From CAVRTM01 sp963696105 (lineage in GTDB: Bacteria > Actinomycetota > Actinomycetes > Actinomycetales > Dermatophilaceae), in NCBI GenBank assembly GCA_963696105.1, contig CAVOIP010000002.1, positions 248,001 to 312,000 of the forward strand: 64,000 bases of DNA. The letters are read 5' to 3'. The notes under the pieces are model-generated. The model did not search any database, was not told the DNA's origin, and saw only the letters and a program-made list of their open reading frames with translations. Position numbers and translations under genes: made by a program. Below are positions 8,008 to 19,027 of the stretch, piece by piece. Position 1 is the first letter of the stretch; every line of letters starts with the position of its first letter.

Positions 8008-9188
8008 TGCGTCTCCTTCGCCCAGGCCCGCGCCCGGTCCAGGGCCCGGGCCACCCAGGGCTCCTTGGCCGCGGTGTAGTCGGTGGTGGTCGACCGCGTC
8101 GCCGCCAGCTCGCGCTTGAGGTGGGCATAGGCGTCGGCCTCACAGGGGTGGGCGCGCAGCCAGTCACGGAACAGCAGGGCCACCTCGTGCCCGGGGCTGC
8201 CCACCCGTCGCACATGGACGTGCGCGACGCGGCCAGGGTCCGCGCTGCCGTGGAACCGCTTCTGCCACTCGGCCGGGTCCGGGGCCCAGTCGTGCACCGT
8301 GTCCTGGACGTTGCCCTCGGTCCGGGGGAACCCCAGGTCCCCCAGGGCCTGCGTGAACCCGGGGTCGTCGGCGTCCGCCAGGTCGCGCACCCCCACCTGC
8401 AGGTCGAGGACGTCCTTGGCGGCCAGGCCCGGGACACTCGTGGAGCCGATGTGGTCCACCCGCACCGCCCGCCGGCCCAGGCCCCGCTCGACGCGCTGCA
8501 CCAGGCGCCGCGCCTGCGCCGGCCAGGTCGGGTCGGCCGCCACCAGGGTCGGCACCTCGGGGCGGCGTGCACGACGCCCGTGCAGCAGGTTGTCGTTGAA
8601 GGGCGCGAGCCGCTGCCGCCAGAGGCGGTCGACGGCGGCCTCGAGCTGCGCGAGCGTGCCGTGGTTGTCCAGCCACACGTCCGCGGCGGCGCGGCGCTCC
8701 TCGTCGGAGGACTGGGCGGCGATCCGCGAGCGGGCGTCCGCCTCGGCCAGCCCCCGCTCCCGGGTGAGGCGCTCCACCCGGCGCTCCTCGTCGGCGTCCA
8801 CGACGAGGACGAGGTGGTAGCCGGCGCCGAGCCGCTTCTCGACCAGCAGCGGCACGTCGTGGACGACGACCGCCTCCCGCGGCGCCCGGTTCACCAGCTC
8901 AGCGGTGCGGGCCGCGACCAGCGGGTGGGTGATCGCCTCCAGGTGGGCCCGGGCCGTGGGGTCCGCGAAGACGACCGCCCCCAGGGCGGCCCGGTCCAGT
9001 GCACCATCGGGACCGAGGATGTGAGGGCCGAAGTGGCGGACCACGGCGTCAAGACCCGGCGTGCCCACGGCCACGACCTCACGGGCCAGCCGGTCGGCGT
9101 CGATGACCACCGCACCGAGCTCGCCGAGCCGCCGCGCCACCGTCGACTTGCCCGACCCGATCCCGCCGGTGAGACCCACGCGCAGCAT
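7995..9188 (-). CDS. coaE: Dephospho-CoA kinase fused to a GrpB (UPF0157) domain
   Basis: A 397-residue two-domain protein. The N-terminal ~200 residues are CoaE, which phosphorylates dephospho-CoA in the last step of coenzyme A synthesis: P-loop GLTGGIGSGKSTV at residues 6-18, DADRLAREVV near 30, VHDVPLLVEK near 110. The C-terminal ~190 residues are a GrpB/UPF0157 domain (VDHIGSTSVPGLAAKDVLDLQV), related to nucleotidyltransferases but of unknown activity. This fusion is recurrent in Actinobacteria. The ATG start is at the correct place for the P-loop. The gene sits between rpsA and uvrB, a common actinobacterial neighbourhood. Confidence 0.93.
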   Translation of the reverse strand: MLRVGLTGGIGSGKSTVARRLGELGAVVIDADRLAREVVAVGTPGLDAVVRHFGPHILGPDGALDRAALGAVVFADPTARAHLEAITHPLVAARTAELVNRAPREAVVVHDVPLLVEKRLGAGYHLVLVVDADEERRVERLTRERGLAEADARSRIAAQSSDEERRAAADVWLDNHGTLAQLEAAVDRLWRQRLAPFNDNLLHGRRARRPEVPTLVAADPTWPAQARRLVQRVERGLGRRAVRVDHIGSTSVPGLAAKDVLDLQVGVRDLADADDPGFTQALGDLGFPRTEGNVQDTVHDWAPDPAEWQKRFHGSADPGRVAHVHVRRVGSPGHEVALLFRDWLRAHPCEADAYAHLKRELAATRSTTTDYTAAKEPWVARALDRARAWAKETQWSA

Positions 9189-9275
9189 GCCGCCGACTGT
9201 ATCGCGGGGCCGGCCGGGTCCCGGCGCGAGCCGGAACGCCCCGGTTCCGCGGGGACCGGAGAGGTTCCTCTGGGG

Positions 9276-9743
9276 TCAGGCGTCGGCCAACCGGGCCGGG
9301 AAGCCGCCGGTGGCCACCGGGCCCCAACGGGTCGGTGTCACCCGCAGCAGGCTCTTGCCCTGTGCGGCCATCGCCGCGCGGTACTCGTCCCAGTCGGGGT
9401 GCTCGCCGGAGATCGCGCGGAAGTAGTCGACCAGCGGCTCGAGGGCGTCGGGCAGGTCCAGCACCTCGCAGGTGCCGTCCACCTGCACCCAGGCACCGCC
9501 GAAGTCGTCGGACAGCACCAGGACGCTGACCTGCGGGTCGCGGCGGGCGTTGGCGGTCTTGGCCCGCTCGGGATAGGTCGAGATGACGATGCGTCCCTGC
9601 TCGTCGACCCCGGCGGTCACCGGGCTGGCCTGCGGGCTGCCATCCCGCCGGCGCGTGATAAGGACCATCTGGTGCCGCGGCCGGATGAACTCCAGCAGCT
9701 GGTCGCGGTCGACGGGCTGGTTGGTTGCGATGGTGCGTGCCAT
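9276..9743 (-). CDS. PPOX-class (pyridoxamine-phosphate-oxidase-like) protein, possibly F420-dependent
   Basis: A 155-residue split-barrel flavin/F420-binding protein: an N-terminal RPRHQMVLITRRRDGSPQASPVTAGVD with the strand pattern of the PPOX fold, then RIVISTYPERAKTANARRDPQVSVLVL and GGAWVQVDGTCEVLD. In Actinobacteria many members use F420, and this genome encodes FbiC, but cofactor choice cannot be read directly. The ATG at 9743 is preferred over an upstream frame extension to 9791. It lies downstream of rpsA beyond a strong hairpin, so it is probably transcribed from its own promoter. Confidence 0.82.
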   Translation of the reverse strand: MARTIATNQPVDRDQLLEFIRPRHQMVLITRRRDGSPQASPVTAGVDEQGRIVISTYPERAKTANARRDPQVSVLVLSDDFGGAWVQVDGTCEVLDLPDALEPLVDYFRAISGEHPDWDEYRAAMAAQGKSLLRVTPTRWGPVATGGFPARLADA

Positions 9744-9825
9744 GTCGCACAGCCTGTCACGCGCCCCCGTACGGCGCGCCACCTGCCGCACGCCCGTGCG
9801 GCCCCGAGGGCGGCCGGAGGCGGAT

Positions 9826-9863
9826 GCACGAAGGCCCGGACCAGCAGGTCCGGGCCTTCGTGC
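9826..9863 (-). terminator. Strong hairpin downstream of rpsA
   Basis: A perfect 17-bp stem (9826-9842 paired with 9847-9863) with a 4-base loop, AGCA. It lies about 50 bases after the rpsA stop and 80 bases before the PPOX gene, where a transcription terminator is expected. No U-tract follows, as is usual in high-GC actinobacteria. Confidence 0.75.
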
Positions 9864-9912
9864 GTCGACACGCCGTTCAGAGGGGCGTCACGTCGTACGG
9901 GTCACGCAGTGC

Positions 9913-11436
9913 TCAGCCGCCGGTGAGCTTCTCGCGCAGGGCGGCCAGCGCCTCGTCGGAGGCCAGCGTGCCGCCGCCCTGGGAGGCGCCGCTGTCCGAG
10001 GACGAGGACGAGCTACCGGTCGAGGACGAGCTCGAGGAGCTGGTCGACGGACCGCCGGAGGAGTAGGACGTCGCAGCCTCGGGGTTGGCCGCAGCCTCGG
10101 CGTCGGCCTTGGCCGCCTCCTCGACCTGGCGCGGTGCGCCTCCCAGCGGGCGTGCGCCTCGGCGTACTGCTTCTCCCACTCCTCGCGCTGCGTCTCGTAG
10201 CCCCTCGAGCCAGTCGTTGGTCTCGGGGTCGAAGCCCTCGGGGTACTTGTAGTTGCCCTCCTCGTCGTACTCGGCGGCCATGCCGTAGAGCGTCGGGTCG
10301 AACTCGGCGACCTGCGCTGCCCCGTCGTTGGCCTGCTTCAGCGACAGCGAGATGCGGCGACGCTCGAGGTCGATGTCGATGACCTTGACGAAGATCTCGT
10401 CGCCGACCTGGACGACCTGCTCCGGGATCTCCACGTGGCGCTCGGCCAGCTCGGAGATGTGGACCAGGCCCTCGATGCCCTCGTCGACGCGCACGAACGC
10501 ACCGAACGGGACGAGCTTGGTGACCTTGCCCGGGCACGACCTGACCGATCGCGTGGGTGCGGGCGAACTGCTGCCACGGGTCTTCCTGCGTCGCCTTGAG
10601 CGACAGGGAGACGCGCTCGCGGTCCATGTCGACGTCGAGGACCTCGACCGTGACCTCCTGGCCGACCTCGACGACCTCGGACGGGTGGTCGATGTGCTTC
10701 CAGGACAGCTCGGAGACGTGCACCAGACCGTCGACGCCGCCGAGGTCCACGAACGCACCGAAGTTGACGATCGAGGAGACGACGCCGGAGCGGACCTGGC
10801 CCTTCTGCAGGGTCTTGAGGAAGGTCTGGCGCACCTCGGACTGGGTCTGCTCGAGCCAGGCACGGCGGGACAGGACCACGTTGTTGCGGTTCTTGTCCAG
10901 CTCGATGATCTTGGCCTCGAGCTCCTTGCCGACGTACGGCTGGAGGTCGCGGACGCGGCGCATCTCGACCAGCGAGGCGGGCAGGAAGCCGCGCAGGCCG
11001 ATGTCGAGGATGAGACCACCCTTGACGACCTCGATGACGGTGCCGGTGACGATGCCGTCCTCTTCCTTGATCTTCTCGATCGTGCCCCAGGCGCGCTCGT
11101 ACTGCGCGCGCTTCTTGGACAGGATCAGGCGGCCTTCCTTGTCCTCCTTCTGGAGGACCAGGGCCTCGACCTCGTCGCCGACGGTGACGACCTCGTTGGG
11201 GTCGACGTCGTGCTTGATGGAGAGCTCGCGGGAGGGGATGACACCCTCGGTCTTGTAGCCGATGTCGAGCAGGACCTCGTCCCGGTCGACCTTGACGATG
11301 ACGCCTTCGACGATGTCGCCGTCGTTGAAGTACTTGATCGTCTCGTCGATCGCGGCGAGGAAGTCTTCCTCGACGCCGATGTCGTTGATCGCGACCTGGG
11401 GGCTGGCGCGTGTCTCGGCGTCGTGCTGGCAGTCAT
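9913..11436 (-). CDS. rpsA: 30S ribosomal protein S1, with four single-base indels
   Basis: S1 binds mRNA on the small ribosomal subunit through repeated S1 (OB-fold) domains. Four are visible, for example DIVEGVIVKVDRDEVLLDIG, GIVTGTVIEVVKGGLILDIG, GVVSSIVNFGAFVDLGGVDG and KVTKLVPFGAFVRVDEGIEG. The tail is Ser/Gly-rich and ends ALAALREKLTGG. The ATG at 11436 gives MTASTTPR, the usual actinobacterial start. The frame is broken near 11405 (one C lost before CAGGTC), near 10530 (an extra G at VVPGK), near 10205 (an extra G at WLEGY) and near 10135 (one C lost before CAGGTC, restoring frame). S1 is essential, so these are almost surely sequence errors. Confidence 0.93.
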
Positions 11437-11638
11437 GTAGTGGGGGCTCCGTTGGGTGGACAGGAAGTCGTAGGATCCGCGCATCGGGCGCAGGACCACG
11501 GTGGGTCATGGATGTACGCGCACACGCATGTGCCGGTACCCAGCCTTACCGAGGGCCTGCTCGGACAGGTCAAAGCCGGCCCACAGGCTCCGGTGGCGGG
11601 CGCGCGGGCTCCGGCCGGGGCGACGGCAGGATGCTCGT

Positions 11639-12474
11639 GTGAGCGACGACATCGGAGCCTATCGTCCCAGGTGGCGCCGGCGTGCAGGCCGCCGCAGGGC
11701 GAGACCGTGCGGGCCAACCGCTCCTGGTGGGACGCGGAGGCCACGGACTACCACGCCGAGCACGGCGCCTTCCTCGGCGACGCGGACTTCGTCTGGGGCC
11801 CGGAGGGCCTGCGACGAGGCCGACGCCCGCCTGCTCGGCGATCTCGCGGGCCGTCGGCGTGCTCGAGGTGGGTGCCGGCGCCGCCCAGTGCTCCCGCTGG
11901 CTGCGCCGCGCCGCGGCGCCCAGGTCGTGGCCACGGACCTCTCCGTCGGGATGCTGCGCGAGGGCCTGCGGCTCGACCACGGTGCAGGCACGACCGGCCG
12001 GACGGCGCCCGTCGCCCAGGCCGACGCGCCGCCGCTGCCGTTCGCCGACGCCGCTTCGACCTCGCCTGCTCGGCGTACGGCGCGGTGCCGTTCGTCGCGG
12101 ACTCGGCGCGCGCGTGATGCGCGAGGTGCGCGCGGGTGCTGCGGCCCGGCGGCCGCTGGGTCTTCTCGGCCACGCCACCCGTTCCGCTGGGCGCTTCCCG
12201 ACGACCCGGGCGAGGCGGGCTGACCGTGACGCCGCTCCTACTTCGACCGCAGCCCGTACGTCGAGGAGGACACCGGACGGGCGTGCGCTGTACGTCGAGC
12301 ACCACCGCACCCTCGGCGACCGGGTGCGCGAGCTGACCGGCGGCCGGGCTGCGCCTGGTCGACCTGGTCGAGCCGGAGTGGCCGGCCGACCAACACGCAG
12401 GTGTGGGGCGGCTGGAGCCCGCTGCGCGGCGCGCTGCTCCCCGGCACCGCGATCTTCGTGTCAGCCCGCGCTGA
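11639..12474 (+). CDS. Class I SAM-dependent methyltransferase, heavily frameshifted
   Basis: Pieces in all three plus-strand frames join into one methyltransferase: VSDDIGAYRP, then QVAPACRPPQGETVRANRSWW, then the SAM-binding VLEVGAGAAQCSRWL and GAQVVATDLSVGML, then ADAPPLPFADAA, FDLACSAYGAVPFV, VLRPGGRWVFSAT, HPFRWALPDDPGEAG, YVEHHRTLGDRVREL, and finally WGGWSPLRGALLPGTAIFVSAR. At least ten single-base shifts are needed. Each piece is in the right order and conserved in kind, which favours poor sequence over an old pseudogene. The GTG at 11639 is the start; the end is approximate. The substrate is unknown. It diverges from rpsA across 202 bases with no other gene and converges on polA. Confidence 0.75.
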
Positions 12475-12672
12475 GCCCGGCGCCGCCGGCTCGGGCACCG
12501 GGCACGGGCGCGGCGCCGAACAGGCGGACGCTCCGCAGCCCGCGGTGCCCTCACCACCTGCGGCGCCGTCCTGTGCTCCCGTCGGTGTCGGGGCGCTCCC
12601 GGCAGCCGGTTCCCGAGCCACTGGCACGAGGTCGCGCGCGGTCGATGAGGTCGCTCCGGTTGCGCGCCCGGG

Positions 12673-15346
12673 TCAGTGACCGGCGTCGTGCCAGGAGGGC
12701 CGACGCCGACCAGACCTCGAGCGGGACGTCCAGCTCGATCGCCGCGCCCATCTCTGCGCACCAGCGCCTCGACCGACTCGCGCTCGCCGGCGCGACCTCG
12801 AGCACGAGCTCGTCGTGGACCTGCAGCAGCATCCGCGACCGCAGCTCCTGCCGCCGTCAGCGCCGCGTCGACGCGGAGCATCGCGACCTTGATGATGTCG
12901 GCGGCCGAGCCCTGGATCGGCGCGTTGAGCGCCATCCGCTCGGCCATCTCGCGGCGCTGCCGGTTGTCGCTGGTGAGGTCGGGCAGGTAGCGGCGCCGAC
13001 CGAGCATGGTCTCGGTGTAGCCGGTCACGCCGAGCCTGGTCGACGACGTCGCGCAGGTAGTCGCGCACGCCGCCGAACCGCTCGAAGTACTCCTCCATCA
13101 GCCCGCGGGCCTCACCGGTCGGCGATGCTGAGCTGCTGGGACAGGCCGAAGGCCGACAGGCCGTAGGCCAGGCCGTAGGACATCGCCTTGATCTTGGACC
13201 GCATGGCGCGGTGACGTCGGCCGGGTCGACGCCGAAGACCCGTGAGCCGACGAAGCGGTGCAGGTCCTCGCCGGTGCGGAACGCCTCGATCAGGCCGGCG
13301 TCGCCGGACAGGTGCGCCATGATCCGCATCTCGATCTGGCTGTAGTCGGCGGTCATCAGCGACTCGTAGCCCTGCCCCACGACGAAGACCTCGCGGATGC
13401 GCCGGCCCTCCTCGGTGCGGATCGGGATGTTCTGCAGGTTGGGGTCGGTCGAGGACAGCCGCCCGGTCGCCGCGATCGTCTGCTGGTAGGTCGTGTGGAT
13501 GCGGCCGTCGTCGGCGACGGACTTGAGCAGCCCCTCGACGGTGACCCGCAGCCGGGTCGCGTCGCGGTGCCGCAGCAGGCGCCTCCAGGAACGGGTGCTC
13601 GGTCTTGGCGTAGAGGTCGGCCAGCGCGTCGGCGTCGGTGGTGTAACCGGTCTTGGTGCGCTTGGTCTTGGGCATGCCGAGCTCGTCGAACAGCACCACC
13701 TGCAGCTGCTTGGGCGAGCCGAGGTTGATCTGCTCGCCGCCGATCACGTCGTAGGCGTCGCCCTGGGCCTCGCGCATCGCCGCGGCGAACTGGGCCTCCA
13801 GGCCGGCCAGCGCCTCGACGTCGACGGCGATGCCGACCTGCTCCATGCCGGCCAGCACGTCGACCAGCGGCAGCTCGATCTCGGCGAGCAGCGACGCGCC
13901 TCCGGTCGCCTCGAGCTCGGTGTCGAGCGAGGCCGCCAGGTCGAGCACGGCTCGCGCCCGCACCATGGCGGCGTCGGCGGCGGCGTCACCGTCGGCGCTG
14001 AAGTCGAGCACGCCGCTGACCGACCGGACTCGGTCTCGGACCGCAGCTCGCGCTGCAGGTGGCGCAGGCACGAGGTCGGCGAGGTCGTAGGAGCGCTGGT
14101 CGGGCCGGACGAGGTAGGCCGCCAGCGCGGTGTCGCTGGTGATGCCGGCCAGCGGCAGCCCCCGGGCCCGCAGCGCCTGGAGCGGCCCCTTGGCGTCGTG
14201 CAGCGCCTTCGGCGCGGCCCCGTCGCCCAGCCAGGCGCGCAGGCTGCTCCTCCGCCGGCTGGTCGAGGTCGGCAAGGTCGATGTAGGCCGCCGGACCGTC
14301 TGCCGTGGCGACCGCGACGGCCTCCACGTCGCCCGTGCCGCGAGCCCAGGCCCCGACCACGCTGACGCCGACCCGAGTGCCGGGCGCCGCGTGCGCGTCG
14401 AGCCACGCCGGCACCTCCGCGGCGGTGAGGACGCTGCCGTCGACCTCGAAGCCGGCCTCCGCCTCCTGCTCCACCGACTCGAGGGTGTCGAAGAGCCGGT
14501 CACGCAGCACCCGGAACTCCAGGCCGTCGAAGACCTGGTGCACCTCGTCGCGGTCCCAGACCTGACGGGCCAGCTCGGGCACGGCGACCTCCAGCGGGAC
14601 GTCGCTGACCAGCTGGTTGAGCCGGCGGTTGCGCAGCACGCCGTCGAGGTGCTCGCGCAGCGTCTCCCCCGCCTTGCCCTTGATCTGGTCGACGTGCGCG
14701 ACGACGCCGGTCAGGTCGCCGTACTGGTTGATCCACTTGGCGGCGGTCTTGGGGCCGACACCGGGCACCCCGGGAAGGTTGTCGCTGGACTCGCCCACGA
14801 GCGCGGCGAGGTCGCTGTAGCGCTCGGGCGGGACGCCGTACTTGGCCTGGACCGCCTCGGGAGTCATCCGGGCCAGCTCGGAGACGCCGCGACGGGGTAG
14901 AGCACGGTCACGTCGTCGCGGACCAGCTGGAAGGCGTCGCGGTCACCGGAGCAGATGAGGACCTCGACGCCCTGCTCCGTGGCCTGCGTGGTGAGCGTGG
15001 CGATCACGTCGTCGGCCTCGTAGCCCTCGGCCTGGACCCACGGGATGCGCAGCGCGTCGAGCATCTCCTGGATGAGCGACACCTGGCCGCGGAACTCATC
15101 GGGGGTCGCGTTGCGGCCGGCCTTGTACTCGGCGTACTCCTCCATCCGGAAGGTCTGCCGGGAGACGTCGAAGGCGACGGCGACGTGGGTCGGCTGCTCG
15201 TCGCGCAGCACGTTGATGAGCATCGAGGTGAACCCGTAGACCGCGTTGGTCGGCTGACCGGTGGTGGTCGAGAAGTTCTCCACCGGCAGGGCGAAGAAGG
15301 CGCGGTAGGCCAGCGAGTGACCGTCGAGCAGGAGGAGTCGGCTCAC
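12673..15346 (-). CDS. polA: DNA polymerase I, with about a dozen indels
   Basis: PolA fills gaps and removes RNA primers. The order of domains is normal: a 5'-nuclease domain (LLLLDGHSLAYRAFFALP at the start, ICSGDRDAFQLV, GVPGVGPKTAAKWI), a degenerate 3'-exonuclease-like middle, and a polymerase domain (TGRLSSTDPNLQNIPIRTEEG, ADYSQIEMRIMAHLSGD, MSYGLAYGLSAFGLSQQL, RMALNAPIQGSAADIIKVAM, LLQVHDELVLEVAP). Corrected length is about 890 residues. Frame changes occur near 14893, 14240, 14065, 14030, 13578, 13207, 13110, 13035, 12853, 12795, 12765 and 12720. The GTG at 15346 and the TGA at 12673 (tail PSWHDAGH) are as expected. A genuine pseudogene is possible but unlikely. Confidence 0.92.
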
Positions 15347-15380
15347 GCATGGCAGCCTAGGCCCAGCAACCGACACTCCG

Positions 15381-15821
15381 ATGGGCAGGCTGATGGACGA
15401 CGCAGGGCAGAAAGAGCTGGTCGACGAGCTCAACAGGATGAGCAAGGGCTCCCTGGGCGAGCGGATGGAGATCGAGTTCCTCGAGGCCTCACCGCAGCGG
15501 GTCGTGGCCCGGATGCCGGTGGCCGGCAACACCCAGCCCTTCGGGCTGCTGCACGGCGGGGCCAGCGTCGTCCTGGCCGAGACGGTGGGCTCGATCGGGG
15601 CGACGCTGCACGCCGGTGAGGGCGGCATCGCGGTCGGCCTGGACATCAACGCCACCCACCACCGCGCCGCGCGTCAGGGGTGGGTGACCGCCGAGGCCAC
15701 TGCCCTGTCGCTGGGGCGCACCCTCGCGTCGTACGACGTGGCGATCACCGACGAGGAGGGAACGCGGGTCTGCACCTCGCGCATCACGTGCATGATCCGC
15801 GCGAAGGCGCCCGGCGCCTGA
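15381..15821 (+). CDS. PaaI-type hotdog-fold thioesterase
   Basis: A 146-residue hotdog-fold protein with the PaaI/DUF4442-like pattern: RVVARMPVAGNTQPFGLLHGGASVVLAETVGS, where the HGG loop and the following Glu form the usual active-site region, then VGLDINATHHRAARQGWVTAEA. Such enzymes hydrolyse acyl-CoA thioesters, often aryl or hydroxylated ones, in the cytoplasm. The ATG at 15381 is used; an ATG at 15393 is also possible. It diverges from polA with only 34 bases between the starts, so the promoters overlap. A polA-thioesterase neighbourhood is common in this lineage. Confidence 0.85.
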   Translation: MGRLMDDAGQKELVDELNRMSKGSLGERMEIEFLEASPQRVVARMPVAGNTQPFGLLHGGASVVLAETVGSIGATLHAGEGGIAVGLDINATHHRAARQGWVTAEATALSLGRTLASYDVAITDEEGTRVCTSRITCMIRAKAPGA

Positions 15822-15867
15822 GCCCACGCCGCCGCGACGCGGCCCTGGACGGCCTGGACCCGCCGGC

Positions 15868-16449
15868 TCAGCCGCCGATCAGGTGCGTCGCACCCCGCGC
15901 GGCGCGGGCGCGCAGGGACCGCCGCCGCGAGAGCACCTGGTCGAGGCCGGCGCGGGGCTCCACGCCGGCGAGCCGGCGCCGCAGGGCGCTGGTGGGGGTG
16001 ACCCGTCGCACGACGTGGGAGGAGAAGCCGAGCCGGGCGAAGAAGCGGTTGGCCTCGCGGGCCTGGGCCGGCACGCAGGTGGCGACCTGCTCGCAGCCGA
16101 GGGCCTCGGCGAACCCGGCGGCCCGCGACAGGAGGGCGTGGGCCACCCCCGAGCGGCGCGACTCGGGCACGACATACAGCTGGTCGACGGACACGGAGGG
16201 GGCCTCGATGAGCCCGGACAGGGGGCTCGTGGTCAGCACCATGAAGCCGGCGACCGTGCCGCCGGTCAGGGCGAGGTAGGCCGTGACGTCGTCGCGGGAC
16301 AGCGCGTCGGCGATGCGGCCCTCGGAGGCGGCGCGCTGGGCGGCGTCCGGTGTCGAGCCGGCCTCCACGCGGGCGGCGGTCCAGAGCCGGGTGAACTCGG
16401 GCTGCAGCTCGGGAGTGACCGGCTGCACGCTGACCTGGGGACGAGACAC
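15868..16449 (-). CDS. GNAT-family N-acetyltransferase
   Basis: A 193-residue GNAT protein. The acetyl-CoA-binding segment reads VDQLYVVPESRRSGVAHALLSRA (near residues 100-122), and a later GCEQVATCVPAQAREANRFFARLGF is the usual final helix-strand unit. The substrate cannot be told. A GTG at 16449 is chosen because AAGGAGGAG lies directly upstream at good spacing; an in-frame ATG at 16491 has no such site. The C-terminal 40 residues are Arg-rich and outside the core fold. It converges with the thioesterase gene across 46 bases. Confidence 0.85.
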   Translation of the reverse strand: MSRPQVSVQPVTPELQPEFTRLWTAARVEAGSTPDAAQRAASEGRIADALSRDDVTAYLALTGGTVAGFMVLTTSPLSGLIEAPSVSVDQLYVVPESRRSGVAHALLSRAAGFAEALGCEQVATCVPAQAREANRFFARLGFSSHVVRRVTPTSALRRRLAGVEPRAGLDQVLSRRRSLRARAARGATHLIGG

Positions 16450-16607
16450 GAACTCCTCCTTGACTGGACACGACGTGGCCCGGGCCCCCACCCGGAGGTC
16501 ACGGACCGATCAAGGACGCGCGACCAAGACCAGACTCTAGGGCCCGGCGGATCGCGGCGTGAAGGGGTCCACAGGATTGGTTGAAACCTGCACCTAGGGT
16601 GTGCTGC

Positions 16608-17393
16608 GTGGACGGCGCCTTTCCCGGACTCGGGACCCTCATCAACGTCTCGACCGTCGTGGTCGGGTCACTGCTCGGTATGGCGGTCGGTCACCGCCTC
16701 CCGGAGCGCACGCGCTCGGTGGTCACCGACTGCCTGGGCCTCACCACGCTGCTCATGGCGGGCCTGTCGGCGGTGAGCGTGACCGACCGGTCGTTCGCCG
16801 CGGCCGTGGGCAACGGGGCGCCCGTGCTGATCGTCCTCGGCAGCCTGCTGATCGGCGGCATCGGCGGGTCGGTGCTGCGGATCGAGGAGCGCCTCGAGGG
16901 CCTCGCCGGGGTGATCCAGGACCGCCTCGCCCGGCGGCCGACGCTCGTCGGCGCCGAGGAGACCGGGCGGGACCACCGCGGCCGTGAGCGGTTCATCGAG
17001 GGGTGGCTGAGCGCGTCGCTGCTGTTCTGCGTCGGCCCCCTCACCATCCTCGGCTCGCTGTCGGACGGGCTCGGCCGCGGCATCGACCAGCTGACGCTCA
17101 AGTCGGTGCTGGACGGGTTCGCCGCGATCGCGTTCGCGTCGTCGTTCGGCATCGGCGTGCTGCTGTCGGCCGGCTCGGTGCTCGTCGTCCAGGGCCTGCT
17201 CACCCTGCTCGGGGTGCTCCTGGGCTCGCTGCTGCCGGACGCGCACATCGCCGCCCTCACGGCGACCGGCGGCCTGATGCTGGTCGGCATCTCGCTGCGG
17301 CTGCTGCGGATCAGGGACGTCCCGGTCGGGGACCTGCTCCCCGCCCTGCTCGTCGCTCCCGTGCTCACCCAGCTGGTCGTCGCGCTGCGCTGA
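16608..17393 (+). CDS. DUF554 family membrane protein
   Basis: About 261 residues, with the DUF554 (YdfK-like) pattern: GLGTLINVSTVVVGSLLGMAVGHRLPER at the N-terminus, a second glycine-rich membrane segment VLGSLLIGGIGGSVLRIEERLE, and the conserved FIEGWLSASLLFCVGPLTILGSLSDGL. Six to seven hydrophobic segments are seen. The family is widespread with no proven role. GTG at 16608 is preferred, with GGGTG upstream; GTG at 16599 and TTG at 16581 are alternatives. Its promoter must lie in the 158 bases shared with the divergent GNAT gene. Confidence 0.82.
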   Translation: MDGAFPGLGTLINVSTVVVGSLLGMAVGHRLPERTRSVVTDCLGLTTLLMAGLSAVSVTDRSFAAAVGNGAPVLIVLGSLLIGGIGGSVLRIEERLEGLAGVIQDRLARRPTLVGAEETGRDHRGRERFIEGWLSASLLFCVGPLTILGSLSDGLGRGIDQLTLKSVLDGFAAIAFASSFGIGVLLSAGSVLVVQGLLTLLGVLLGSLLPDAHIAALTATGGLMLVGISLRLLRIRDVPVGDLLPALLVAPVLTQLVVALR

Positions 17394-17482
17394 GCCGTCG
17401 ACCGGGCCCCGACCGTTCTGCCCGGCGGCGGTCACCGCCGGGATCACCGCGGGACATCGCCGCCGGGCATCACCGCCGGGCG

Positions 17483-18194
<712 letters not shown>

Positions 18195-18205
<11 letters not shown>

Positions 18206-19027
18206 CTTCTTCGTCAACTCCCAGGTAGGCGGCGATGACAGCCGGGTTGTCGCGGATCTCGGCCGGCAGGCCCTCGGCGATCTTGCGGCCGAACTCCAGC
18301 ACGACGATGCGGTCGGTGACGCCCATCACCAGCCTCATGTCGTGCTCGATCAGCAGCACCGTGTAGCCCTGGTCGCGGATCTTGCGGATGAGGTCCATCA
18401 GGGTGCGCTTCTCGGCCGGGTTGAAGCCTGCCGCCGGCTCGTCGAGACACAGCAGCTTGGGCCCGGTCGCGAGGGCGCGGGCGATCTCGAGGCGACGCTG
18501 GTCGCCGTACGGGAGGTTGCGGGCGAGCTCGTCCGCCTTGCGGCCGAGTCCCATGAACTCGAGCAGCTCCTGGCGCGCTCGCGTCCCTGCGCCTCCTCCC
18601 GACGGTGTCGAGGCAAGCGGAACATCGCCGAGCCGACACCGGTCCGGTGGCGTGCGTCGGCGCCGACCATGACGTTCTCGAGCGCCGTCATGTTGGCGAA
18701 GAGGCGGATGTTCTGGAACGTGCGCGCGATGCCGAGCTTGGTGATCTCGAACTTCTTGCGCCGCCCGAGGGGCTCGCCCTCGAACCTGACCGAGCCCGAG
18801 GTCGGCTGGTAGACGCCGGTCATCACGTTGAAGCACGTGGTCTTGCCGGCGCCGTTGGGCCCGATCAGGCCGAGGATCTCGCCCTCGTTGATGTGGAAGC
18901 TCACCTCGTCGAGGGCGACCACACCGCCGAACCGGAGGGTGACGTCGTCGACCTCCAGGATGCGGTTGCGGCTTTCCGTCGGTGCCGGGACCTCTGCCGG
19001 GCGCTGGGTCTGGATGTCCTCAGACAT
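18195..19027 (-). CDS. livG: Branched-chain amino-acid ABC transporter, ATPase LivG, with one frameshift
   Basis: LivG is the second ATPase of the importer. The N-terminal part has VTLRFGGVVALDEVSFHI and Walker A LGLIGPNGAGKTTCFNVMTG; then FEITKLGIARTFQNIRLFANMTALENVMVG. The second half, LPYGDQRRLEIARALATGPKLLCLDEPAAGFNPAE, carries the signature and Walker B. Between them the frame shifts near 18573, where one C is missing before a CAG codon (RERA-QELLEF). The other four genes of the operon are intact, so this is probably an error. The start overlaps livM by 8 bases. Corrected length is about 278 residues. Confidence 0.92.
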
